Shown in pieces: positions 45,530 to 57,828 of a stretch of 64,000 nucleotides of DNA; position 1 is the stretch's first letter, and every line of letters starts with the position of its first letter. The notes below the pieces were generated by a model that was not told where the DNA came from, did no database searches, and saw nothing but the letters and a program-made list of their open reading frames with translations. Source of the stretch: Poecilobothrus nobilitatus (taxonomy: Eukaryota > Arthropoda > Insecta > Diptera > Dolichopodidae); contig OX352774.1 in NCBI GenBank assembly GCA_947095535.1, positions 221,390,965-221,454,964 on the forward strand. Reading direction: 5' to 3'. The translations under genes were made by a program, and so were the position numbers.

Positions 45530-48500
45530 AAGCTCTTTTAAATTAAATTAAGTACGATGAATACGGATTTCTTAAAACTAATGATATTTTAAATAATCAA
45601 TTTTTTTTATTAATTCACGGGTTTGTTTTTTTTTTTTTTTGTTGTTAATTTATAAATCTATTGACGAAAGTCTGGAAAAATTTCCGATTTAAAAAAAATA
45701 AATAATAAATATGAATATTCTTTTAAAAGCACTAAAGACACACCACAAGATACTTTGTCGCAGTTGTGTTCTTAACTTGAATTTCTATTTTTAATATGAT
45801 TGATCTTCATAATTAAATTCACTTTATATTGTCCAATATGTCGTTGCAAATAATTTGGAAAATAATGGTTGATAATTGAGATCTGACTAAAAAAAAGAAA
45901 CATCTAAAACATATATTATGTCTAATTAAAATCCATTAAATAAAGTTTAATTAAAATGCTAAATATTTTGAGCCGATAAAATTATTTTTTATTAAACTGC
46001 TAATTTCGATTGCTTACAATTTTTTTTACATTTCAAAAAACAAATTTTTTTCTATTTATCTGTATTTCTTTTTTCTGTTTGGGATAGTATAAAAAAATTA
46101 TTGTTTGTTTTTTTTTTTTAATAACGGTACCTACCTGAATTATATAATGAAAATATGAAATATGCATTTAGTCTCTCTCTCTTTTATTTACACTTGATTG
46201 AAAGAAAAACAAAAAAAAATACAAAAAAAAAGAAAAGCAAATTGTCACTTAAGCTGTTATTTGAGTATACTTTACACACTTGACAGATCAAAATTGACAG
46301 ATAAGGTAATGATGCTGGAAGTATTCTCTGTAAAAGTAAAATGAGATCTCTTTGTTTTTTTTTTTTCTTTTAATTTTTATTTAAACTATTTTTTTTTTCT
46401 TTTTTTTGTTATCTGATCTGTTTTGACATTTTTAATATTTCTGTAAATGGCTAAAGAAAAAAAAAAAAAAGAAAAATTATGACATAAATTCAGTGTTGTA
46501 GTTGTTGATTATATCTACATATCTATATAAAATTATAGTGTAAAAATTTTAAAGTCAATTTGTTGTGTTGCTTATACCAGAGATAAATCTCCGATTATTT
46601 ATTATGAATTCTATTTTACATTATGTATGTATATGATTCTATGAATATTAATTTAATATGTTTTTTGTTTTTTTTTTTTGCACTTTTGAGATATCACACG
46701 CTTTTCTAAATAAAGAGGACATGATGGGTGTGATCTTATCTAAGAAATTATTTTTGAGTGTTTTTAATATTGAATAAATTGAGTGCAATTGAAATAATAA
46801 TTAAAAAATTTATCATATTATTAAAAATGAGTGTTGTCAGTTTTTTTTTTTTCAATTATTTTTATTATCATAAAGTACATAAAAGTTTTATAAAAGGTAA
46901 AAAGTTAATAGACTGAAGAACTGTTATATAGAACTTTATATCTGAATATAGATAGAAAGTAACAAGTAGATATAGTTTTTTAAGATCAATTTTTGAGACA
47001 AATTTCCAACATAATATACCAACATTCATACCAATATCCTTTGTTTCAATATATGAAACGTATTCACAATTTTTATCTTTTACTTCAGCATGGAGACTCG
47101 CGGTGTAGACAGGTTACAGAAAACTACATCAATAATCAAAATTAAATAAAGTAAATTTATGAGTAAAAAAAATTAGTATTAATTAATTGAGTAATTTGAA
47201 TGAGAACAGTTAATTTAAAAAAGTGAAGTAGGGTGAATCATTTAATAACAACTTATAACAAAATTAATTCATTTAATTTTTTATATTAAAAAAAATTTAA
47301 ACATTAATTCCCATAACACCGATTTTCTCACTTAAGTTAATGTATAGGACAAAAAAAAAATTCATTTTCAACTATATTTAATTTAATTTAATTAATTTTA
47401 TATCAAAAAGAAAACATGAAAAACAAAACTAAAACAATTAAAAGTATATATTTTACTGTATAAAGTTACCTTTAAAACGGAAAACTCTTATAAAAAAAAA
47501 ATCTTTCCAGCCCAGAATATAACTTATATCATTGACAGGAAAACTTAAATTAGTTTTCTACTGTTATCCTTTTCCTTTACATACTTATATACATATACAA
47601 AAGCATATAAATACATAAATAAACTTTAACTAATTATATTTAATCTTGATTTCTTAAGATTTTACTTTTATTATTTTTTTTTGGTGTTTGTGCTAACAAA
47701 AAAATGAAGACAAATTCTATTGCAAGAGCAAAAGTGAATAAAATAAAAATAAAAAAAATTAAAATTAAAATTAATTCGGTTTTGTTTGACGAAAAATATT
47801 TTTACTAACGTTGAATTATTTTGAGTTCAACTAAAGATTGTTGATAAAACAAAAAAAAAAAAAAAAAAAAATCAATTTAAAACAAGGACCAGTAACAAGG
47901 AAAATACTTTTTTCTTTTCTGTTAACTTCTGTTACCAATTCACATATTTATGCATTTATCTATTTGTATATGATAGATACTGATATAATGCATTTAGAAT
48001 GAAAAGAAAAAACTCAAGATACCAAATTTTTTGTTAAATTTATATATAATACAACAAAATAAAAGAATTTTATTGTACTTCAGTTTTACTTCTTATTGAA
48101 AGGACCTACCGCTATCTTCTTTAGAAAAAAAAAAAAAAAAAAGAGGAAAAAAAAACAAAACTTTTAAATTAGAAAACTTTGAATTAAAGATGACAGATTT
48201 CGAAGAATCCAGTCAGCCCAATGTTGGTAGAAACGTATTTAAGTAAAAATGATAAAAAAAAAAAATGGAAGCAATGAAATTCTTAAAATAGAAAGTAAAG
48301 AAATGAAATTAAAAGACAAAAATAACTTGTACGACGAGGATAATCAAAGTTGTGTTTTTTTTTTTTTTTTTTTAAACTACAAACTATAAGTAAAATTTTT
48401 AAGAAGAGAAAATTTATGTAGTATAAGTTTTTCTCCGAAATGAAATTACATCAAGAAAATCTGATTAAAATTTAATTTTTGTTTTTGGTTTTGTTTTTGG

Positions 48501-48788
48501 GTTTGTTTTAAAAGTTTATGCAATTTTATCATTTGAATCCTTTAAAAAAATCATCTAAAAAGATTTTTAAATTAAGATATGACAAACAATTAAAAAATCA
48601 TTTTCAAAGTCATAAATACAATATTAACTTTAAAAGCAGAACAAAGTTCAGTTTTATATTATGTGTATGGAAGCAGAAATTCCTTTATTAATTGTTAGAT
48701 TAGAAGTTAAAATAATTATAATAATTCTTTTTTTTATTAAGTATGTATTTAAAATTAAAATTTATTTGCGCGAAATATCATGTTAAAT
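45530..48788. other. long AT-rich non-coding stretch
   Basis: Homopolymer-rich, including a 21-base A run at 47851-47871 and a T run at about 48356-48373. No gene, RNA or repeat recognised. Confidence 0.55.
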
Positions 48789-49446
48789 AGAAGGAAGAGT
48801 GTAGAGTTGACTGTGTCAATGTTTGGATATCTGCACTAATATAATATGTTATATTTCCATAAAATTTAGTCACCTTTTAGCAAACTTAAGATATTTGATA
48901 TAGTTATAAGTTCTGAAATGAAAATTTTTGAGTTATATGGCAACTACTTAACTCCCTTGACTTAAAGAAATAAAATTTTACTGAAGTTATTGCCATAAAT
49001 CTTGATTATCTTTTAGAAAATTTCAGATGTATGACTTTCTTTAAGTACCAAGATATGAGCATATAAATTATACAGCTACCCGAAGTTGTTCCGTTAGACT
49101 AAAGACATTTTGCAGAAGTTGTTGAAGTGATAGATACTTAACTTATTTTGAGGAAATTTTAATTACCCAGCTTACATCGACACTGGATTATGGTCAAATA
49201 AAAATAGAAGTTGTATGATAAGAATTCAAACTTGTCAGTCGAACTGGTTTAATTTTAATATTGAAACTTAATATTTTATATGAAATGGTAAACATTTCAG
49301 AGTCCAAGTTCCATTATTTTCTGAGTTATCACAAACATGGCATGGACACGGACAAGAATAAAATATATACGTTTCCATATCTATTTCGTTTCCTTTAAGG
49401 TCCTATAAACGTAAAAGGACTTTAAACTATGTTCGTTCTGATATAA
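48789..49446 (-). mobile_element. family A repeat, degraded full-length copy
   Basis: It starts at the outer end (AAGGAAGAGTGTAGAGTTGACT) and runs parallel to 59812-60584: repeated TATGGCAACTACTTAACTCC and CAGCTACCCGAAGTTG phrases, AAGTTATTGCCATAAA, TTTTCTGAGTTATCAC, CATGG, then CCTTTAAGGTCCTATAAACG and CTATGTTCGT at the far end. The GACGGACG array has been reduced to GGACACGGAC. Confidence 0.55.
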
Positions 49447-50829
49447 TTAGTGTAATAAAATAATAGCATTTTTTTAAATCTTTGAACATAGACAACTAGG
49501 GTTGTTCGATATTTTTTGTTCCCTGGAATGGTTTTTATAGAAATTTATTATTAGTTCTAAAGTAATTGTCCTAGATTTGGTTGAAAGAAAGTTATATAGA
49601 TCAATTTTCTTTAATTTTTTTTTCAACTAATGTTTTTTTTTTTTTAATAAATTAGTTAGGACTATGACTTGGAAAACTTTGCATTCTTTAGTATAAGTAT
49701 TGGAATAAAAAATAAATTGAGGTTCTGATCTTTTTACTTGTTCATTTTCCATTTAAAATGACATCATTTAAGAAAAACATTTCAATTTATTTAAAAATTG
49801 AAAATAATTTATTTAAAACTATCATTATAAAATTGTCTAAAGTTCTGAAAAAGGATATGGGGTTATAAATGAAAGGACTTCTTTGTAATTTTAAATATTT
49901 TCAAAGTTAAAAAAAAATATTATATTCTTTTACTAAAAGAACTTTGACAAATAAAAAAAAAAAAAAATAATAAAAAAGACCTTAAAGGTTAAAAAACTAA
50001 TTTAAAGCTTTTAAATAAGAGACAGATAACATTTGTATTTAATTTCTTTTGTTATACTGTTGTTACTTTATCATTTTAAATTGAAAACTATGCCAACTTA
50101 ATCAAAACAATAAGAGTTTCCTGAGAATTTCTCATTGTTATTATATTTATTTAATTTCATTAAAATAAAGTTGGCTAAATTAAACATACAGAACACATGA
50201 GTTTTCAATGTCTGATAGAACAAATATGGAATGAGAAAGAAGGTTAGGATTGAAGTATTATTACCCATACTTTTTATTTTATTTTATTTTTTTTTGTTTT
50301 GGTTTTCTCTTTCTTTTAACAGTAGGAAGAAAATAAAAATTTCTATCACACTCTACATAATATAATGAAGCAGAAACTCTATTTTATTCATCTTAGCTAA
50401 GGACCTCATCATTTTTAATTCTCTAGTGACCTCTTAAAGCTTTTGGCCTATAAAGCAACAAAAAAAAAAATTATTGTTTTTGTTTTTTGTCCATTTTTTC
50501 AATCATTTTCTATATATAATCATTTTCAATCATTTTCTATATAAATAATAAGTAAACTTTTTAGGAATATATAAATAAGAAATAAATATATAGGGCTAGA
50601 TTGAAGTAATTCTCTAAGGATGATGTCTCACATCACTCTTTAATCAATCTACGAGTATACACAAAAAAGGATATAAAAACTTTGACAAAAAAATACTGCA
50701 TACGAAATTTATTTAAAGGATATAATATGAAAAAGTCCATAGAGTAGTTTTTTTGTAAATATAATTAACGATTAAGACTTCTGATATTTCTTTATAATAA
50801 TAATTTGTTTTTTCTAAGAAAAATCTTTG
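49447..50829. other. AT-rich non-coding DNA
   Basis: ATCATTTTC(T/A)ATATA phrases are locally repeated near 50500-50545. No gene. Confidence 0.5.
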
Positions 50830-51210
50830 CCGACCCTATACATGAATGTAAATGGCAGACGTATTGTTTTCATTCCAAAAATTTTACTCGAATTTTTTGC
50901 AAATATACGTTACTCCGGTGTGCAGAAAGTACGAAAAAAGCATGTTTAGTGTAATGCCTGTGTGCGTGTGTGTACGAATTTTTCGTATGAGAACAATATT
51001 TATCTTATACATTCATTTTTGAATGTATAAGTAACATTAAAAATAATTTATATAGCAACATGATGATCATCTCTTTTGATAGTCTAGTTTTTTAAATTAA
51101 ATATTCCGTTCTTTCGTACTAAGAGTTTTTGAATTAAATAAGATTCAAGTTGGAATTATCCAATTTCGTTGCCCCGGATTGGAGGTTCCTATACAGAATA
51201 CAAGAGTTAA
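50830..51210. other. unassigned GC-richer island with two hairpins
   Basis: Compared with its surroundings the segment is richer in GC and CpG and less repetitive. It holds TACGAA/TTCGTA (50973-50978 with 50982-50987) after a TGTGTGCGTGTGTG run, and a perfect 11-bp stem CTTATACATTC/GAATGTATAAG (51004-51014 with 51021-51031). No open frame of note. It could be an unlisted transposon fragment or a conserved non-coding element. Confidence 0.3.
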
Positions 51211-51361
51211 TTGTTTAATGTAATATTTTTCACAATATGTTTTGTTTTTAATAAAAACAAGAACGACACAGAAGAAACAAATTTTTATTGTGCAAGAATT
51301 TAAATAAGAAAACGAACATAAATTAGGAAACTTACAAAAACAATGCTTTCAACAATATACC

Positions 51362-51463
51362 ACTTATAACAATATAACGAACAAATATATCAACACTCTT
51401 TACAAATATATCAACACTTAAAATTTGTACTTATAACAATATAACGTACAAATATATCATAAA
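51362..51463 (+). repeat. 67-bp tandem duplication
   Basis: ACTTATAACAATATAACG starts at 51362 and again at 51429, each followed by ACAAATATATCA. A shorter ACAAATATATCAACACT repeat lies within the first unit. Confidence 0.7.
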
Positions 51464-52099
51464 TGGTATATAATATTAGGTACATTTTACAAATAAATAA
51501 AATTGGATATTACCATTATTCGAAATCTCAACCATTTATTTAATTCTTGACTCTTCGTTCAGTAAAAACACTTTTTCCTAATGTGTTTTTTTCTAACTCA
51601 TTAATAGCGCTAAACATGTACTAAAATTTAGCACAATTAAAATTATCATTCATTCATTAAATCATTCATTCTTCAATAACTAAAAATTACTTAAAAATAT
51701 CTTACTTGATCAGAAACTAAAAAGCCATAAATTTTACTTTATATATACTAAACAAATAACACAAAAAAAAGGTACATATTGATATATTATTCTTATATTA
51801 CTTATACATTGACTCATCTCAAATAACCTTTTAAATTTCTAAACAATAGCCAAACAAACCAACCCAAAGTAAGAAAAAACAAGGTAGAATGTAAACCAAC
51901 GGTTTTTAAAAGCGCACATTTCCAAAACTCAATACAAACTGTTTAGAAGTGTGACTTACACAAAAATTTGAAAATTTCATGTAATAAGAAAAAACTTGAA
52001 AATAGGACATTTTTGAGATTTTGAGGGGCCGTAAGTCCGGAATCCTATATAACTAAGAAAAGCTGTTAACATACGTAAAAATATATTATTGGAGCTTTA

Positions 52100-53400
52100 A
52101 TTTTTATGTCTTGCCGAAGAAAAATTTTTACAGGTGCCTAAGTTACAGGTGTCTAAAAATAGCAAATTTTAAATTTTTGAGGCGTAATAACTCTTAAAGA
52201 GGGGGCGTTACCAAAAAATTTTCTGAGGAAACTTATACTAATTCTAAAAGTTCTTTCTTGTCTCAAAATTTCAGGTTCCTATCTAAAGGAATGCCGGAGT
52301 TATGAAAAAAGAAATTTCATGCAAAATGTGGTTTTCACATAACGGTAAATTTAAATCGTAAATTACAAAATATTACATAATTTTGATATTGTTTTATATA
52401 GATAATAAAATTTTCGATCTTCTACCGGTTTTAGATTGCAAAACTATTACGCAAAGCCCGAGATATATACATCTGAAAATGGGGCTTTTTTACAATTTTG
52501 AAGAGCTGCAGCTTTGAAACCCTTTACAACTAAAATAAACCTTTCACACACGTAAAAATATATTATTGTAGCTTTAATTTTCATGTCTTGCCGAAGAAAA
52601 ATTTTTACGGGTGCCTAAGTTACAGGTGTCTAAAAACACCAAATTTTCAATTTTTGAGGCGTAATAACTCTTAAAGAGGGGGCGTTACCAAAAAATTTTC
52701 TGAGGAAACTTATACTAATTCTAAAAGTTCTTTCTTGTCTCAAAATTTCAGGTTCCTATCTAAAGGGGTGCCGGAGTTATGAAAAAAGAAATTTCATGCA
52801 AAATGTGGTTTTCACATAACGGTAAATTTAAATCATAAATTACAAAATATTACATAATTTTGATATTGTTTTATATAGATAATAAAATTTTCGATCTTCT
52901 GCCGGTTTTATATTGCAAAACTATTACGCAGAGCCCGAGATATATACATCTGAAAATGGGGCTTTTTTACAATTTTGAAGAGCTGCAACTTTGGAACCCT
53001 TTACAACTAAAATAAACCTTTCACACACGTAAAAATATATTATTGTAGCTTTAATTTTTACATCTTGCAGAAGTAAAATGTGTGCAGGTTCCTAAGTTAC
53101 AGGTGTTTAAAAATAGCAAATTTTCAATTTTTAAGCCCTAATAGCTCATAAACAGGGGGTGGTCCGAAAAAATTTTCTGAGCAAACTTATACTAATTCTA
53201 AAAGTTCTTTCTTGCCTCAAAATTTCAAGCTTCTATCTAGAAGCGTGCCGGAGTTATGAAAATATAAAAATCATGCAAAATTTGGTTTTCACATAACGGT
53301 AAATTTAAATACTAAATTTAAAAAAATTGTATAATTTTGATATTAATTTACAAAGATAAAAGAAATACCTGTCGAGTGACGTTTTCAGATTGAAAAAATC
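52100..53400 (+). repeat. 477-bp tandem units inside R1
   Basis: CACATAACGGTAAATTTAAA occurs at 52336, 52813 and 53290, exactly 477 bases apart each time. Units 1 and 2 differ at roughly a dozen positions by eye over the whole unit; unit 3 is clearly more diverged. Confidence 0.85.
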
Positions 53401-53582
53401 TTAAGCAGAACATAAGATATATGCATTTAAAAATAGGGCATTTTCAAAGTTTGAGGGGGTGTAGCTCCGTAATGGGGGGGGCTACATGAAAAAGTTGTTC
53501 CACAAAATTTTTTTTTTTATGAGACCTACCTATGGTTAAAATTTTTTTTCTCTATCTTTAACGGTGTAGAAGTTTTGTAAAC

Positions 53583-53610
53583 AGACGGACGGACGGACGG
53601 ACGGACGGAC
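53583..53610 (+). repeat. GACG tetranucleotide array at the R1 end
   Basis: Seven uninterrupted copies of GACG-phase tetramers next to the R1 terminal hairpin. Comparable arrays stand at 10638, 12600, 33578, 56731, 59739 and 60423. Confidence 0.85.
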
Positions 53611-53666
53611 AGAGTGAAACTAATAAGCACATTTTTTCAAAATTTTTTTGGAAATGTGCTAAAAAC

Positions 53667-56600
53667 AGAAGAGAATACTTGTAATGGGCTGCCTGATCAT
53701 AATAAAACACAAAAAAAAAACCAAAAAGAAAGAAGAAGTGTTAAAGTTCTCATACAAAATATTAGAATGGACATTAACGTATAACATCAGTGAATATTAT
53801 AATGAACACAATAAATATAACAAACAGAATAAAAATACAAATCAACTAACAAAATTTATAACAACAAAACAAAAAAATTTTATAACGTATATTGAATCCT
53901 TTTAGATTTCAAACACAATTCATAAAGAATATCACATGTCGGGGTCATAGAAAAATTCACGTATATAGTAATCAAAAAAAAAAAATAAGAAAAAAGGAAT
54001 CAGGCAAAAAATTAAGACAGATTATGCCATATATTTCGTCAAAAGAGTACTGAAATAATGATAATAGGTAGAGGAAAAAAAGGAACTAAAAGTTAAATTA
54101 CTGGAAAAACCAACACTACTAACAGTTGATATAAAATAACGAAGTGCCACTTTTAATGTAATGTTTTATCTTCAGTACGAAATATTTACTACCCAGCAAT
54201 AAATATTTTAACTTAGGGTCTTTTTGATTTCAATATTATTGATTTGCTCTTACATAATCATTAAAAGTGAAGCTGAAGTTTCAAAATGGTATTATTAAAT
54301 CATCTTCAGTCGAAACACTGAAAAACTGTGTCCAAAAATTTGCAAAATCATAGCTTCAAAGTTTAAATTATAAAAGACATAAAATTCTAAAGTTAGTTTA
54401 AAAGCAGCTTAAAAGTTAACTATTATCGGACTTCAAATTTTATTTTATTTTGTTTTAAGTTTATAAGGTAACTGGTAACAGATGAAAATTAAGGCTTTAC
54501 CCCCGTTAAAACAAATAATAAAAGAAAATAAAAATATGATAAATTTACTTTTTGGTCGTTAAAAAAAAGAAACATTTTTTTTTATTGTTTTTTTCCTTTT
54601 TTTTTATTCAGTTTTTGTTATGATAGGTTCTCTACTTTTATTTAGTATTATTTCAAGTTTTATATAAATCCAAATTATTCCTATCATGTACTAAAAAATG
54701 CGGCTTTTTTAATATTGTGATATGCCGTAATAAAGTTTTGTGTTTTTTTCTTTCTTTATGATATTTTTGACTGTTATTTGTTTGTTTGTTATATTCATTT
54801 TTCTTTTGTAATGCTTTTAAAAATTATTAATTTTTGTTTTTTTTTCTGTTTTGTAATAATAGTGCATTATTTTAAGTGAGCGTACAATACCGTTATAAAT
54901 GAAATGGATGAAACCTTAGCTAAAAAAAAAAAGGAAATAAACAAAATTAAATCATAAAAGTACGTGTATACATTATGAATTTTGTTCCAAGTTACGTCTA
55001 TTCTTTAACAGCCTACAAATCAAAATCATTTTCCCGCAACAAAAAAAAAAAATAATAAATAATTTTATTTATTTTTCCCTTTATGTTGAATAATTCTTGG
55101 GTCAATAAAGGTTTTTTGTCTTTGATTGGTTAAATTTTATTAAAATTTTATTAAATCAATTATAAAAATAGAATCACGTCAGTATTATGGAATATTTTTA
55201 ATCAAATTAAAAGAATAAAAAAAAAATTATAAAGTTGAATACATAAATCGTAACTGTAAAAACATCTTTTTTTTTCTGTAAGTCTAAAATTATTATGTGG
55301 TTTGTGTCTTAGCTATGATATAATTAACTAAAAGGCTTTAATAATATAGAGTGTAATAATTTTGAAAAAGAAGAAACATGTGTTACATTTGTAATTTATA
55401 AAATTTTTCTCTAATTAATCAAATTATGTGCATTTTTTTTGTTTTTTTTTCATTTTAAAATTAAAACAAATAAAACTTTCAAAAAAAGCCATTCCTTAAT
55501 CTTCTGTCCGTTTCTATATAAGTTTTTTATGTGACATTTACGAAGAATAATATTTCACTATGTTAGACAATGACATTTAAAATTGCATTACTGCAAAACG
55601 AACAATATAATTTTAACAAAAATAAAAATATAATAATATGATATTCAAAAATTTTATAATAATATTTTACGAAGAGAATTATTTTCATAAATTATTATCT
55701 ATTTCATTTTCATGTCCTTTTCTTTCTTGAAATTTTCTATAATAACAAAAACATTTTGTAATAAATAATTAGAAAAACTACACTTCATTTATTATGTGAA
55801 TTATGAACTTAAAAACGGATGAATTCAAAATGTAATATGAATTTTATATACATCATATATAGGGATATATATGTTATATACTGTTTATAATAATGACGTC
55901 AACTAAAAATTAGTTAAAGTTGATGTTACATTATTTTGTTATGATTTTAACAAATATTCTGATTAGGAAGTAATTCTGTAGGATTAATTAAGAAATTTAA
56001 GTCAAACTTTGAGATCAGATCTAGAAAAACTTATTTTAAAAAAAAATATTAATTAAAATTCCAAAAGACCATTTAGAATTTTGAAGATGGATTTTAAATA
56101 ATTTTAATTATCAGCTGTAAACCAGAAACTCTTAGTATAAATTATTTGGAAGCCCGAAAATATACTAAAAAGCTATTATACAATCATTACAGATTAAAAT
56201 ATAATAAAAATAAGAATGTTTTATTTATGAACCATATGGATGCACCTAGATATTTTTTTTAATTAAACATATTTTATTTAATATTGTTTAAAAGTAGTCT
56301 TTTATCAAGAGGTATACTTTTAGTATTTAAATTGTAATTATATTGGAAAGACACGTATTCTTATTTAGGTATAGAGATTACACAGACAATTAAAATTAAA
56401 CGTTGTGGAAACATCTTTAAATATTTTTGTTGAAAAAAGATATTAATATTATGCAACTGTATTTAAAAAAAAAAATGTTACAGAATTTTTTTTTTAATCA
56501 CTTAAATTTTTCTGCATACATACATACAAATAGGCACACACTACAAAGTGATATTTTTTGTCAGAACAAAATGCTGCACATAAAACGTGCTTTCTATTTT
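53667..56600. other. AT-rich non-coding DNA
   Basis: No gene, RNA or repeat recognised. The frame at 53684-53905 is Lys/Asn-rich and not credible, as is 56427-56675. Confidence 0.5.
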
Positions 56601-56858
56601 TATACCCTACTCCTAAAATATTGGGTATATTCACTTTGGTATGGTGTTTGTAACCACCAAAAGAAAGCGAGTTAGATATGGACATGTATATATATTCTGA
56701 ATCAGGATCACCTCCTGAGTCGATTTAACGATGTCCGTCCGTCCGTCCGTTCGCACGATAACTCAAAAACTAGTAAAGCTATCTTGATGAAATTTATATA
56801 GTAGGTTACTAATTACGAGAGGAAGACTAAGTTCGAATCTGGACAAAATCCGGATACT

Positions 56859-57620
56859 GGAAGCTACCGAATGATTCCGGAGCAAACGAGATTATCTCCA
56901 AAACCAAGAAAGATAGAACCTTTAAATTGTTTACAATGATATTCCTTCCCGTTTGATTTATGTCTCTGAAATTTAAGAGGATTTGGTCCATGGGTTTGGA
57001 TTTTGGAAGCTTCCGAACGAGCCCCATTGCAAATGAGATTATCTCCAAAACCAACAAAGATATAACCGTTAATTTTGGCAGAATGTTGTTATTTCATGTT
57101 TGATTTAAGTCTCTGAAATTTGAGAGGATTTGGTCCATGGGTTCGGATTTTGGAAGCTTCCGAACGAGCTCCAGAGCAAATGGGATTATCTCCTAAACTA
57201 ACAAAGATATACCCTTTAAATTTTGCAGAATGGTGTTCTTTCATGTTTGATATAAGTCCCTGAAATTTGAGAGGATTTGGGTCACAGGTTCGGATCTTGG
57301 AAGCTTCCGAACGAGACCCAGAGCAAACAAGTATATCTTTAAAACCAACAAAGATAGAACCTTTATTTTTAGTACAAGGGTGTTCTGTTATGTTTCCTTT
57401 CCTGTAAAATTGGAAACTGACATTTGAAAGAATTTATACCATGGGTTTGTATTTTGGAACCTTCCGGACGAACACACGAGCAAACGAGCAATATCTCCGA
57501 AACCAACAAAAGTAGAACCTTTAAATTTAGTACAATGGTGTTCTGGCATGTTTTCTTTATGTCCCTGAGATGGATTTGATGAATTGGAGTGGTATTTCGG
57601 GTGGACTAACAACGGTATCT
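56859..57620 (+). repeat. 147-bp tandem array with a HindIII palindrome per unit
   Basis: GGAAGCTTCC or a one- or two-base variant occurs at 56859, 57005, 57152, 57299 and 57456: spacings 146, 147, 147 and 157. ATTATCTCC-type phrases give the same period (56891, 57038, 57185, 57332). The last units are more diverged and carry small insertions. Confidence 0.88.
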
Positions 57621-57807
57621 TCGAAATTAATAAAGAAATTCGAAATAATAGAAACTTGAAATTTGTCAAGCATATACCAAGAGGATGCCTCTTTTACGTT
57701 CCTGAAATTCGAGTTGAATAAGACAGAAAGAGGAAGAAGTTCAAGCAGCTGCCAAAAAACTTATGGATTTTAAATTTAATTCGAATTATTCAGGTGTAGG
57801 GTATTAA

Positions 57808-57828
57808 TAAGTCGGTTGCATCGACTTA
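57808..57828 (+). repeat. terminal hairpin of family C
   Basis: A 7-bp perfect stem TAAGTCG/CGACTTA with a 7-base loop, directly after the right inverted end. Such a hairpin near the 3' end is a Helitron/Helentron-like trait. Confidence 0.6.

Larger units (their letters stand above)
51878..53666 (+). mobile_element. family R1 repeat, most complete copy, three internal units
   Basis: Outer end AACAAGGTAGAATGTAAACC, a leader of about 220 bp, three tandem units of 477 bp, then GGGGGTGTAGCTCCGTAATGG, a pure GACG array (53583-53610), CAGAGTGAAACTAATAAGC and a terminal hairpin (AGCACATTT 53626-53634 with AAATGTGCT 53652-53660). There is no open reading frame. Helentron-associated elements are described as having internal tandem repeats and a 3' hairpin, and this resembles them, but I see no diagnostic Helitron end sequence with certainty. 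The leader is nearly identical to that of the copy at 58956, so the family was probably active, or the two copies exchanged sequence, fairly recently. Confidence 0.75.
56601..57828 (+). mobile_element. family C repeat with inverted ends and 147-bp units
   Basis: The left end TATACCCTACTCCT (56601) matches the inverse of AGGTGTAGGGTATT (57792-57805) at 12 of 14 positions. After the left end come TGTTTGTAACCACC, ATTCTGAATCAGGATC, GAGTCGATTTAACGATG, a CCGTCCGTCCGTCCG array (about 56731-56749) and GCACGATAACTCAAAAAC. That order is shared with family A. The middle is a tandem array (56859-57620). Just beyond the right inverted end is a hairpin TAAGTCG/CGACTTA (57808-57814 with 57822-57828). From memory, repeats with this plan are common in fly genomes. 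A Helentron-type non-autonomous element is the likeliest class; no enzyme is encoded, and the overlapping minus-strand frames (56827-57057, 57388-57669) are shadows of the repeat. Confidence 0.7.

Noticed and set aside
53583..53610. CRISPR-like or satellite direct repeat
   Set aside because: It is a simple tetranucleotide array of 28 bases without spacers, within an insect-type repeat end.
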